From Archegozetes longisetosus (Eukaryota > Arthropoda > Arachnida > Sarcoptiformes > Trhypochthoniidae): a DNA stretch of 64,000 nt. The notes under the pieces are model-generated. The model did no database searches and had not been told where the DNA came from. It saw only the letters and a list, made by a program, of their open reading frames with translations. Where the stretch lies: the NCBI GenBank assembly GCA_018873245.2, contig JAEMBT020000003.1, forward strand, positions 6,033,843-6,097,842, written 5' to 3'. This document shows positions 34,401 to 45,200 of the stretch, piece after piece. Position 1 is the first letter of the stretch, and every line of letters starts with the position of its first letter. A program made the translations under genes and the position numbers.

Positions 34401-35662
34401 CGATCGTTCAACAAATTACTCCTAGTCGTAGCTATCAATCACTTCACCGAACTTTAGCCAACGCATCGCTGGACAGTGCGTTGTCTAGCAGCGGAAGCGT
34501 CATAAGCAAGTCTCCGCCAGCATATCGCTTAACATGTTCACAATCGGATTCGTCGAATACAACCAATTCGTCTCTAGACAGCTCTCCGAGCAGTTCAGTA
34601 CCGAATTCTCCTGCGAGCACAACTCGACCGTCTAGTCTCCATGGCCTAAAGCACAAACTGATTCAAACATTTCGGTCGCCGCGTCGCAAATCTTGTGGTC
34701 ATATTCCACTGTCGCCACTGGCTCGAACTCAAGGCGTGTCGCCAGCAGTGAACACGCTTCAGGCTACTTCACCGACTTCTCGATCTCCATCACCGCTTGC
34801 ATTTCCAAATCATCACCAAATCGGTAGTTCACAGACAACTCAGACATTTTTGCTACAAAAGAGTGCCTCATCTGGTGTTAAGACAGCCCCAAATGCAAGC
34901 ACATCAGTCACATTGTCAACATCCAGTTTGTTGACACCAATCAACAAGAAGACTCAAATACGACCAAAGAGTGCCGAAGGGGTTACACCACTACTACAAA
35001 GAAGTGTATCTCCGGATGGTTTAGGAGTTAGCAAGTGTTTAGATAGTAAGAATCCATTAGTAAAGACTAAGAGAGAATCGTTTAGTAGTTTCTCTCCTCT
35101 GGCACTTTCGTCCTCCCCTCCGACCGCTATGTCTAAACTTGCGTTCGACACTTCAACTAATAAACAAAGTAATACTTCTCTCAATGATAAAAACACAACT
35201 AAATCTGAGAAATCCACTCAACCATCCCCTAATTCTAGTATTAATAACTTAAGAAATTCGAGTGAATCTGCTCCTATTTCGACATCGTCTGAATCTACTT
35301 ACGTTACAACTGTCAGTATACATATGTCGAGCAGGACATCATCGAGTGAGACAAGTCACTCATCTTCATGTACCGATAAGAACTCGAATACAACGATATC
35401 ATCAACGACTTCATCAAGTGAAACAACAAAACAATCGATTAAACAAAGTTGTAGTTCTAGCAATTCAACAAATAGTAGTACCAGTAGTATTAGTAGTACT
35501 TCAGTTATCACTAAATCGGGCAAATCGTCGTCCAGTAATACTAACTCGAGCTCTAAGATTCTTTTCAAACAGTCGAGCTCTGATAAAAGGTGCAAAAGTT
35601 CAAGTCGTTCGTCATCTTCTAAGTCATTTTCTATATCGGGAAAAAGCAATTCTAGCAAATGA
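25430..35662 (+). CDS. MAST-family Ser/Thr kinase with PDZ domain, 8 coding exons
   Basis: Exons 25430-25739, 25889-25962, 30611-30639, 30704-30777, 30853-31001, 31092-31643, 31703-34003 and 34094-35662 keep frame throughout and give 1685 residues. Order: [18 protein letters not shown] near the N-terminus; [19 protein letters not shown] (MAST hallmark); a His-rich insert (about 234-262); the MAST DUF1908 region ([12 protein letters not shown] to [19 protein letters not shown]); an AGC-type kinase domain (about 510-783) with GAYGAV, Lys539, HRDLKPDN (Asp634), DFG (Asp652) and GTPEYLAPE; an AGC tail; a PDZ domain (about 1088-1190; [25 protein letters not shown]) split across the last two exons; and a long Ser/Thr-rich tail. 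MAST kinases are microtubule-associated and bind partners by PDZ. The start is the first ATG after an in-frame stop (25358-25360); a 5' non-coding exon edge (TTGCAG) ends at 25356. An upstream alternative start is possible. Confidence 0.93.
25963..30610 (+). other. Large MAST intron 2 (4.65 kb)
   Basis: Bounded by CAG|GTAAGT and TATCGCAG. It holds a 12-bp inverted repeat (TGCCATAAAATC at 27842-27853 and its inverse at 27917-27928) and a MADF/Myb-like fragment at 28780-28863. Otherwise it is AT-rich. Upstream position and size suggest it could hold enhancers, but no motif shows this. Confidence 0.6.
28780..28863 (+). pseudogene. MADF/Myb-SANT-like DNA-binding domain fragment
   Basis: A 27-codon frame from ATG to TAA reads [20 protein letters not shown] after a short basic start, matching the opening of MADF or Myb/SANT-like domains of transposon proteins. 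One base further on, another frame continues as [11 protein letters not shown], so a single-base loss may have cut it. Probably a transposon relic in the MAST intron; too short to be sure. Confidence 0.35.
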
Positions 35663-35884
35663 TTTGTCGATATTTCAGATTTTGATTTGTCTATATTGCA
35701 AATTTGCACAATCTGTTAATTTAACTTTAATCCAATTAGATTTTCAGCTAAGCATTTACTGAACAGCTAATTGTAAATTCAATATAAACTTATCAGATAT
35801 TGTTTTGATTGATTGATCAAATTTAGCGGAATATCATTATTAACACTTTTAAACTCATCTTAAGCGTGATTTTTCCGGTGCAAC

Positions 35885-36029
35885 AAATTTCAAGCTTGTC
35901 AAACTTTGACATGTAGTTAAGTGCTTTTTGAAAGTCTATAACAATTAAGCCATGTTTGGCTTTGGGATTTTTATATTGTTTTTTAGAAACCACTTAAGTG
36001 CATGCTAAGGTTCGACAGATTTTACTGTA
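35885..36029 (+). mobile_element. MITE family B, copy 2, in the MAST 3' UTR region
   Basis: Aligns with 59573-59717 (shared AGCCATGT, ATTTTTATATT, ACTTAAGTG) and ends TTTACTGTA. It lies 223 bp after the MAST stop codon and before the candidate poly(A) signal at 36612, so it is probably transcribed in the mRNA tail. Confidence 0.55.
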
Positions 36030-36611
36030 TTATTTGCTTCAATTCTTTACACATACTACACAAAACAGTGTTATTATTTCAGTAAAAACTTTCACTGTTT
36101 TGTTTGTGTATTCCAGTCATTCTCAAAATAATCTAATTTGAAGCAACTCAATGTAATTAGTGTTTTACTTCAAACGTTCAGGCAGTACATCACAAACAAT
36201 TTGCTTCAAATCGTAACAGATGTAAGACACCAGAACAAACATTATTGCGAGTATGGCTCACGTGTCAGCAAAAGAATATTTTGTAAATAATTCAAATTCT
36301 CAATCCGAATACTAAGTTTGAATATACGGCAAATTGAAATCAATTATCTTTTGTTTGCCTTACCATTGTATGAGTTGGATTGGGAGCTGTTTCTCTCATT
36401 TCTCTTAATATTCAACTTTAGTAGAGATAGTATTGAAGCAAAAGAAATTCCATTTTAATCCTTATTCTCACTTAGTTTCAGAGAATCAATTCAACTGTAT
36501 TTAACTGTGTTATACCAATGTTTAATTGTTTTTAATTGTTATCTAATTGTATAAATATTTGTTTTATGCAAAATTGAAATACTGCGACCACTTCTTTTGA
36601 GTATCAAATTT

Positions 36612-36617
36612 AATAAA
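36612..36617 (+). terminator. Candidate polyadenylation signal of MAST
   Basis: AATAAA lies 950 nt after the MAST stop. Weaker variants lie closer, so the true end is uncertain. Confidence 0.3.
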
Positions 36618-37433
36618 ACACTTTAATATTTCAAGTTTCAATTTAACCCTCTTGCTTGTTTTCTTTAAATCTTACTCACTAAGTCTGTTCATCATCCAAA
36701 CTTTGTTTATCAGCAAAGATCACTAAACTCTCCTTCTAGTTATTGATAATAAGCTTGCAAAAGATAGAAGACTTGCTCTTCACTAACGAGTGCTTCAACT
36801 CAAATGTAAGCTATAAGTGGCGATGATTGATATTTCTCGATTGTTTCGTAAACAACTTTTGGTTACTTTGCGACAAATTGAGCGAAAAGTTATAAAACTA
36901 AGTCATCAAATACTGTACTGTAATATAGATCCAAAGTCTATCTGCATCTTTTACATTAAATCTCAAAGCACTTGGTTTCATAATCGCATTAATTTGCCTG
37001 GAGATTGAAACAAATAAGAAACCTGTTGACTGACATTGAATCAAATCTTATCTTGCAGTAATCAAAGTGACATCAGAGTTAGTCCTGACATTGAAAGCAT
37101 TACAAAAGGTAGAAATCCAACAATGCATACAGTCGAACACTTTTATAGTTTTCGTATAGTTATAAAACAATTATTATTTTTTCAATTTTCTCAAGTTTGG
37201 TAGATTTGCATCTCTTGTAGTCTGTTTTAAATAGGAGCTAATCAGAAAACGAATTTGAATTACTAATGCATTTAAGAAAAGTTTGAAAGAAATAACGAGG
37301 TGAAGTGAGGCAATAAGTAAAATGTTATGAGAGGTATGAAACTCGTGGGGAATGAAGTACTTAATAAACATCTATCGATACAATTATTTGTAATAAAAGT
37401 TTAAATAGCTGCGATTCTCAACTGATAACTGAT
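36618..37433. other. Intergenic region between MAST and DBT
   Basis: No supportable gene. A 63-codon open frame at 36817-37008 has no known similarity. The last part is the presumed DBT promoter and 5' UTR. Confidence 0.45.
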
Positions 37434-39215
37434 ATGGCGTTTTATCGCAAACTTTTCAAAACTGGTCTAAATTTTTACAGTTTTAACTCAACTAAATTGT
37501 TAAATAATAGTTTAAGAAGAATAAGAACAGAAGAATGTCTTAGATACTCAATTTTGATCGATAGAGCGCATAATAAATTAGACATAAAAACATGTCAAAA
37601 AACATCATTTCATCGGACTTCAGGTAAATTAGCGTTTATTCAACAGTTATCCAATAAAAGGTATTAAATATTAAGTAAACATTTAATTATCATTTAGAAC
37701 TTTCATCGGAAGTCGTCCCGTTCAAATTGTCAGACATTGGAGAAGGCATCGGAGAAGTCATTGTAAAAGAATGGTTCGTCAAAGTTGGTGATAGAGTTAA
37801 CCAATTCGATAGCATATGTGAAGTACAAAGCGATAAGGCCTCGGTCACTATAACCAGTCGTTACGATGGAGTTATCCGTAAAATCTATTACGAGGTCGAC
37901 GATACTGCACAAGTTGGCAAACCTCTTGTTGATATTGAAATCGATTCAACGGCTGCTTCAAGTATTATATGATTTATAAATTGAAACTCTTTGTATAATA
38001 ACTGAAATATTATTCAATTAATGAACAGCTGAACAGATCGATGAAGTGATGGATGACGAAACAGATAAGTCAACCACGAGTTCGGAATCGGAAAGTGAAG
38101 AAAAGAGAATATCAAACATGTCTAAAGTTTTGACCACTCCTGCGGTCAGAAGACTCGCGATGGAGCATAATATTAAATTAAGAGAAGTGGTTGGAACAGG
38201 TAAAGACGGGCGTATTCTTAAAGAAGATGTTTTAAATTATATCGAAACTTTGAATAACCAGAAATCTGTTTCTGAAAATGTTGAGCAACAGAAAGACATT
38301 CCCAAACAAAGTACTCAATTGCAGAAAACTCCAAAAGAAAGTCCGATAATATTGTCTCCAAGAAAAACAGTGAAGCCTTCAGGTGATCGAATCGAGCCGA
38401 TAAAAGGGATAAGAAGAGCGATGGCAAAGACAATGACACAAGCATTGAGTGTGCCTCACTTTGGGCTGAGCGAGGAAATAGACATGACTCAATTAGTTCA
38501 CTTGAGACCAACTCTGAAGAAGTTGGCTGAAGAACAATCTGTACAGTTGTCATTTATGCCATTCTTCGTGAAGGCCGCGTCTTTAGCATTGATGCATTTT
38601 CCAATAATAAACTCGGCAGTCGATAGTAAATGTGAAAACCTTACTATAAAGGGATCGCATAATATCGGTGTTGCGATAGACACAAAACAAGGATTACTCG
38701 TACCAAATATAAAAAATGTTGAGAATCTCACAATTCTGGAAATCGCAACGGAACTGAATCGATTACAGGAACTTGGTTTGAAGGGACAATTAAGTACTCA
38801 CGATTTAACCAATGGAACCTTTACTCTTTCCAACATAGGCTCTGTATGTCTTTTCATAGCTTTTCGTGATTAAAACAGTCTCACTAAAAACTAGATCTGA
38901 AGTCTTACTGACTTCGGCAGTCACTAAGAAATTATTTCATGACTATATATGTGTTTAATTGTTGAACAGGTTGGTGGGCTTTTCGGAATACCTGTGATAA
39001 TGCCTCCTGAAGTCGCAATCGGCGCTATTGGCAGAATAAGAGTCGTACCTAGATTTGATAGCGATGGCAGCAATAACATAGTGAAAGCTCATATTATGAA
39101 AGTGGTTTGGTCTGCAGATCATCGTGTTATTGATGGAGCGACAATGTGCCGATTTTCAAACCTTTGGAAGAGATACCTCGAATCGCCAAATGTTATGTTA
39201 CTTGATTTGAAATAA
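37434..39215 (+). CDS. DBT: Branched-chain alpha-keto acid dehydrogenase E2 (dihydrolipoyl transacylase), 4 exons
   Basis: Exons 37434-37623, 37698-37961, 38029-38843 and 38970-39215 (introns 74, 67 and 126 nt) give 504 residues; human DBT has 482. Residues 1-63 form a basic, Asp/Glu-poor mitochondrial presequence. The lipoyl domain (about 68-146) carries the lipoylated Lys110 in [17 protein letters not shown], nearly identical to human DBT and distinct from the PDH paralogue. The peripheral subunit-binding domain is at about 186-222 ([15 protein letters not shown]...[11 protein letters not shown]). The catalytic domain (about 275-504) ends with [13 protein letters not shown], giving catalytic His474 and Asp478. 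The enzyme forms the core of the complex that degrades Leu, Ile and Val. It converges with the SAMD1-like gene, 203 bp between stops. Confidence 0.96.
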
Positions 39216-39295
39216 TTTTATGGGACATTGTTTTTGTTGAATATAATCATTATTTTTCAATACGTTTATATGTTTTTTAATCTTATAAATATATT

Positions 39296-39301
39296 AATAA
39301 A
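39296..39301 (+). terminator. Candidate polyadenylation signal of DBT
   Basis: AATAAA 81 nt after the DBT stop, in the short gap before the convergent SAMD1-like gene. Confidence 0.5.
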
Positions 39302-39418
39302 TTACATAAATTAATAGTAAATCACAAAAAGTGCTGCTCATGAGCTTCAAATTTGACTTATTGTTGAAAATTATGACATTCACAATAACTGACAAGAAAT
39401 ACTCAGTAAAACAGTAAC

Positions 39419-41554
39419 TCATTTTTGTTGTAATCGCATTATATGCGAGTAAATTTTGAGAGCAGGTCCTAATTTCATTTCAAAACCTGTCAACACATCG
39501 GTACGACGTAAGAGCATAAGAGACGAACCATCAATTTCCTGTTCTTTGAACAAATGTGACTGTTCTGGAAAACCAATATTGCGGATGAATGTCTCAACGT
39601 CTTGTGCCGACCATTGCTGCGGATTTGGGACTAGTCCAGGATAACCATCAAACAAACTATAATGGGATTAAGTTTGAATTTAATTTTCAAATCAAATGAA
39701 AATATTTCTAAAGTTTACTTTTCTTTTGAATTCGAAGCCAAACTTGAGAGTGAAGAAGTGTCAGAGTTTCGTTTATTGATCACTTTCTGAGCAGTTTGCC
39801 TAAGAGGCAAGTCACCAATTGGTTGACCATCTTCTTCGATTGGTTGGTCATCTTTTTCATTTAGTTGACCATTTACTTGATTTGGTTGACCATTTTCCTT
39901 ATTTAATTGAGCATCTTGTTCATTTGGTTCAACAGAATCTTCAGACTTGAGAGATGTCTTGATATGATCAGTAGTTTTAACATTATTCTTATGATTTTTA
40001 CACTGATTACAGGCCCATTTGCCTTAAGTAATTAAATTAAAATTCAATTATATTAGAAACTGATATTTTGAAAAGATCAAAGTGAGTAACAAACCGATAG
40101 GTTTCTCTTTGACCGGTGGACTGTGACAATTCATATGATACCCTTTGTCACACATATCGCACACCAACATATTTATCTTAACAATTATTCAATTTTGTCA
40201 ATCATTTGGATAAACTTAGTGGGAATGTTTGGAATTGTATAAAAGACTCACTCCGTCTGTGGAATCGTCACAAACGGCACACGTTTTGCAGTCCATGCAC
40301 TGCCACGGACTACTACTGGAACGTTCAGCCAATTCTTCGCTATAATCCATACAACTCGGATGTGCTTTTAAACACAATTCGAATAAGTTCAACCATAACA
40401 AACGAGACAATTGTTAATACCTTTAGCACTACAATCTTTACAACTCAATAGTTCTTCTCTTTCTCCACGTTCATTAGACTTGACTCTGAGGTGACATATG
40501 TCACACTTGGGCTCAAAGCTATCGCGCATATATTGCAATCCGAGCTCTGATGACTCAATAAAATCAGGTCCAAGAGATTTCTTGAATTTCTATATAATAC
40601 TTCGATATATAATAAAAACAGGTGATTACAAAATATACAAACCTTTCGTTTGCTAACCGGTCGCGCGCGCCTCATCACCGGTGTTGACTTTTTACGCGTC
40701 ACAGTCACCGAAGCAATTGAGGTGCCATTTGATACCGTGGATGACTCTTCGTTTGTGTCGAGATCATCATTTTGATCAGAAGTTTGGTGACTTATAGCTT
40801 AAATAGTAGAAAATTAGCCATAAAAATATAGTAAGCATAACAATTCCATGGACTAACCTTCATCCTCATCATCATTTTTGTCGCTATTATCTATAGACTG
40901 AAAAAAGCTGTCATCACCGAACAGCTTTGAAGAAGCAGTTTGATCAGGATCTCCCTTTCGCGGAACAATGCGTTTGCCGCAGGACAACATATAATTGCCG
41001 TTCGGCAATTGTTTAACAGAACCTAATAAGAAGTGCATGAGATGAAGAGCAAGTGCGCACTTATGGCAAAGATATATAAGTAGAGTAATACCTGTTTGAA
41101 CAGCACGCTTAAGAACTTGATCAACAAGTTCATGACTAAAGTTGATGTATTGGCAAGTATAGTGAAGCGAATCGACTATATTTTGTTTGGAAACGCCATT
41201 AACTGCAGAACGCGATAAGACTCTCAACTCTCTAAGAACTCGTTTCATAGTTTGTGGCGAACACTTGCCATCGATGCACATGATATGGTTTTGCATTTTA
41301 GTGCTAAACTTTGCAGGATTTCGGTAACTCACCGAATCCTTGTACTTAACTTTCAGAACAGAGCCGTCTTTAACAGCCTGATCAATAGCTTTGATGATAT
41401 CGTCTTTTTTGAGTCCAAACCTGCGTTCGACAAAATTACAAATTTTCGACTCGTCAGGTCTTGCTTTTCGACCTTTGAGGGAATCGATGGCTGCGATAAT
41501 CATTTGACGTTTGTCTTTGATAGGATAGGAATCAGGCTTTTTGGAGTTGGACAT
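39419..41554 (-). CDS. SAMD1-like chromatin reader: winged helices, double PHD finger, SAM; 8 exons
   Basis: Exons 41554-41092, 41022-40858, 40797-40643, 40589-40421, 40364-40252, 40176-40095, 40022-39719 and 39656-39419 (introns 53-75 nt) stay in frame and give 562 residues. N-terminal SAMD1-type winged helix (about 12-85; IDSLKGRKARPDESKICNFV, VSYRNPAKF), as in SAMD1 and KAT6 proteins, where it binds unmethylated CpG DNA. A second winged-helix/H15-like part follows (about 100-185). A basic AT-hook-like stretch (RRARPVSKRK) precedes a MOZ-type double PHD finger (about 288-388; CDIC, LLSCKDC, HPSCMDYS, WQCMDCKTCAVC, MLVCDMCDKGYHMNC, WACNQC). The C-terminal SAM (about 497-562; FKEQEIDGSSLMLLRRTDVL, LGPALKIY) is closest to SAMD1. 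There is no acetyltransferase domain. It probably reads acylated histone tails at CpG-rich promoters. Vertebrate SAMD1 lacks PHD fingers. Confidence 0.88.
39818..39943 (-). repeat. 21-bp tandem repeat in SAMD1-like exon 7
   Basis: Five to six units of 21 bp (for example ATTGGTTGACCATCTTCTTC plus one base) encode a seven-residue repeat of the type N-x-x-x-G-Q-P between the PHD fingers and the SAM domain. Frame is kept because the unit is a multiple of three. Confidence 0.8.
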
Positions 41555-41701
41555 TACTTTACAGGTATTTAATCTGTTTGAATAACTATAACATTTAGAA
41601 GAGGCTTATTTAGCACAAGACTTACAGATTTACAACTCTATAGATTGTATAGCAATTCGAGCGCAGTCTCTCTTCTCGTTCACTCGTTAGCAATACTGAA
41701 G
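41555..41701. promoter_or_regulatory. Probable bidirectional promoter and STAC 5' non-coding exon
   Basis: The SAMD1-like start codon (41554, minus) faces a CpG-containing stretch (about 41655-41701) that ends in a strong donor, CTGAAG|GTAAGT. The next acceptor, TCTTATAG at 42240, precedes the STAC start codon. So a non-coding STAC exon probably begins within about 100 bp of the SAMD1-like gene. The exact transcription starts cannot be read. Confidence 0.45.
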
Positions 41702-42271
41702 GTAAGTACTTGTATTGCAGTTCGGTTTATTTGCTCTAAGCTTAGGTATTAGGGAGATATGTGTTTCACTTGTGCAATCAACAATAATCATCCACTCCTA
41801 GCGCGCTGCATGCCCCATCTCCCTAACTTTAACTTACTAATTTGACCTAATACACAAATATAGTTAGGAGGATACAACATTTGATTAAATTAAAGTGTCT
41901 TAAAGAACTTGTGAGTGGTATGTGTTGAGTGTAGAACGCGATTTCTCATTACCTAAACCTAGCATAAACAAAACGAACTGCAACAGCAGCCAAAATCAAA
42001 CTGAAAATTGCGAATATTCACTTTGACGACTCGAGTTTCGGATAACAGAAGCCGTTACTGTTGTTGAGTGTGATATAGAGAGTTAGCTTGTAAAGAATAT
42101 ACGAATGAGTTAGATTCCAGAATGAATCCAAATTTCGGGTCAATACCAAGCGTTTAAGGCTTCAGTAGTAGTTCTGCTCTGCACAGCATAACTACCTTTT
42201 CTCAATGCATTCAATTAGTTGAACGTTTTTCCTCTTATAGGCTTAACGACACTTTGTTTAACTCTAAGAAA

Positions 42272-45200
42272 ATGGAATCATTTACTGACAGAAGATATGA
42301 ACGTAAAATATCGACTTCAGGTGTTAAAAATAAATGGATTAAAGCGTTTCGATCTTTGAAACTGACGAGTAACAGTGACAGGTATGAAAACTAATTTTTA
42401 CTAAACTATATAACACATCACATCGTCTAATTTGATATTGGCTGAAGACTGAACTAACTATCTCACTGTTTTCCATATAAAACTGCAGCGCATTTCTATA
42501 ACTTCTTTAATCAATAAGTATTGAGTTGGTCAGCATTGAGTTTATTCATTCATTACTATAATAGCTTTGTTAATCAATTCATTTCTAGAGTAATGGATCG
42601 CGAATTGCAAACTTTCAACTTTTTGACAAATAGTTAGAAGTTAGTTGTAATGATATTTTTAGTCATTTATGGAAATACTATTAATCAAAATAGTTTGATA
42701 TATTGCATAATATTAGAGTAAGAACTTATCAATGAAACAGTGTGTGTATCTATATAACTAAATAAACGTTAATATATGACACTGTAGACTATAACCGTTA
42801 TAAAGATATAACGAGTAAGTACTGCAGCATTACTTTATATACTATAGCTTTCTATCGTAGAAGCTATATTCAAACATATGACTAACACTATTATCATATA
42901 TAACTAATATGATTTTTTTCTATCTCTCTCTCTCTCTCTCTCTCTCTTCTCAATAACAATTGAGATGAGATAACCTCTCTCCTCCTGCATTTTCCTTTTG
43001 GTTCATAAACCAAAACCTATTGAGACTCGTGTGTATAGAAAAAATTGCGTTAAACATTCTTTAGTTTTGATTAAGTTATTTCTATAAGTCTGTGATAGGG
43101 TAGAAAATTCATTTTTTGTCCTTTTCTCTGCTTAATTATATGAATAGTCATGACTTTCACCTGAAAGAAGACGTAGAAGAAAAATAGAATTCCTTTGTTA
43201 ATAGACTTTTTCCAAGTTTTCCAACAAATCAATGGTTGAAATAGACAAAAAGCGATTGTCAGATTTGGCAACCGATTCAATGATTCAATTGAATTCTTAG
43301 TTTTGTTAGCCCTCAAACTGTATTTCGGAGAATTAAAAACATCATTTTGAACCTATATATCGAGCAATATTGAAGACTTGCTCGATTCTTAAGCTCTCAA
43401 TATTAATATGAAGTTTTCATTTTTTGAGCTAAGCTGAAAAAATAGTTTTAGCTGAAAAAACTCAGTATTATCTGAGATGAACATCTCTTTCATTCAAGTG
43501 TAGTAAACATGATAATAAAATTCAATATCGAAATTGCCATAAAAATGTTTAGTATATTTATATATATATATATATTTTCAACTAAAATACCAGTTTTTGT
43601 TGGATATTTAGTTAACCTGAATCTATTTTACACGATTTTTCAGTAATTCATACTTACACTCGAGGCAATTCTGAATGCTTTCGATTCTTTAGGTGTGACT
43701 CTCACTTAGATCAACAATAAATATGGGTTCAGTCACAATCAAAATGTTACATAAAAAAGAAATCTCTTTAACATCTTTTCACATCTGCTTCTGAGAAATA
43801 GTTTCTGATATTTCTATAAATATTATTAAGAATTTTCTAATTCTTTCTTACGATACCATTGACGATATTTTGAAAGCCAATTGCGAAATGTGTTCACTTC
43901 AACAAATATGATCTGTTTTCGAAACCAATATTATATCTAATACACAATTCTTAAGCTTAAGATTTATGAAATAATTTTAGATTTGAAAGAAAATAAGAAA
44001 GGAAAGCTGGAAACCACAAGAAGGTCGGAAATCCGGATCTGTATTGCTGGAGCGAATGTGCATTTAGCGGTTGGATTAAATAGTGACTTACAATACACAT
44101 CTACTGTATTGCACAACATTCGAGTTGTATCAAACATGCAAATATGATATGTGTTCTATTCTTGTACTTCACTCATTCTTATAAATAAGGCATTCATTTC
44201 GAGTATTAGACTTTTATTTTATCTTTTTTCTCGTCTAAAATTGATCACTGACTCATCAGTTTGATCAGAAAACAGGTATTGATTAAATGTATGGCTCAGC
44301 TGAAAAGTTGGAGAAAACTTGAACTGAGACATTTTGCTGGTTTCTGGCAGATTTACATGGATGTTAAGGCAAAATTAGCTGATCGAAAAGTTAAGTCTAA
44401 AAGAAAGGATGAGTGTGTTTTTTTATGAAAAAATAACAAGACTAGCAATGCTAAGGTATAGTGGATGTGAGCATTCGTACAGTATTATAGTATGACTGCT
44501 CTACCAGACTATCGATTACAAATAGACTAAATTATTCAAACTGTTATAGGGCTTGCCTTCAAATAATATATTTTTCATTTCCAAATCCTAACATGTTGTA
44601 AACCAACAAAATCAAATCTATCTTTTCAACCCAATAGTGATTTTGGTAAGACTTTCAAGTTTTATTGAAGGTCTTTTTTCACTTATGAAATCATAAAAAC
44701 TTATGTCATTCCATCGGTATATATGACATTATTTTTATGATGGAGACATACCTGAAACTTACCAATAAAACGGCAAAATTCGTTCGTTCTGTTATAATTT
44801 TAGTTTCTATTAGGTAATTATTTTTAAGCAATAAACTTGATTAAGCGCTCGTTTTCTCATTTTATTGACTAATCAAAGATATGCTTTAGTTATGAAAATA
44901 ATTGTTGTAAAAATTGGTTTAGGTTTGGAGGAACGTGTAGATATTATATACTTAGTCTAATAAAGATTGGGTTAGAAAAGGTTCAGAATCAAAGCAACTT
45001 TAAGAAAGAATACCAATAAAACTCGACTAACTAATGATAAACTGATTTATTTAGAGTTTAGTGGTGGTAAGTAGTGATTAGCCATAAAAGATGGTTAGTT
45101 GCAGAATACTAGGATTTCTACTTATCAGAATTAACATTAGGTTTTATGTAATGTTTAGGTAAGAATTTTCAGAAGCATCAATGAAACGGAGTTGGAGAGA

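Noticed and set aside
35262..35762. 166-codon plus-strand frame overlapping the MAST tail
   Set aside because: An out-of-frame shadow of the Ser/Thr-rich last MAST exon.
36817..37008. 63-codon plus-strand frame between MAST and DBT
   Set aside because: Composition drifts to AT-rich nonsense in its second half and nothing matches a known family.
41749..41826. 10-bp inverted repeat TTAGGGAGAT / ATCTCCCTAA in the putative STAC first intron
   Set aside because: The arms do not extend into a longer stem, so a structured RNA is not supported.
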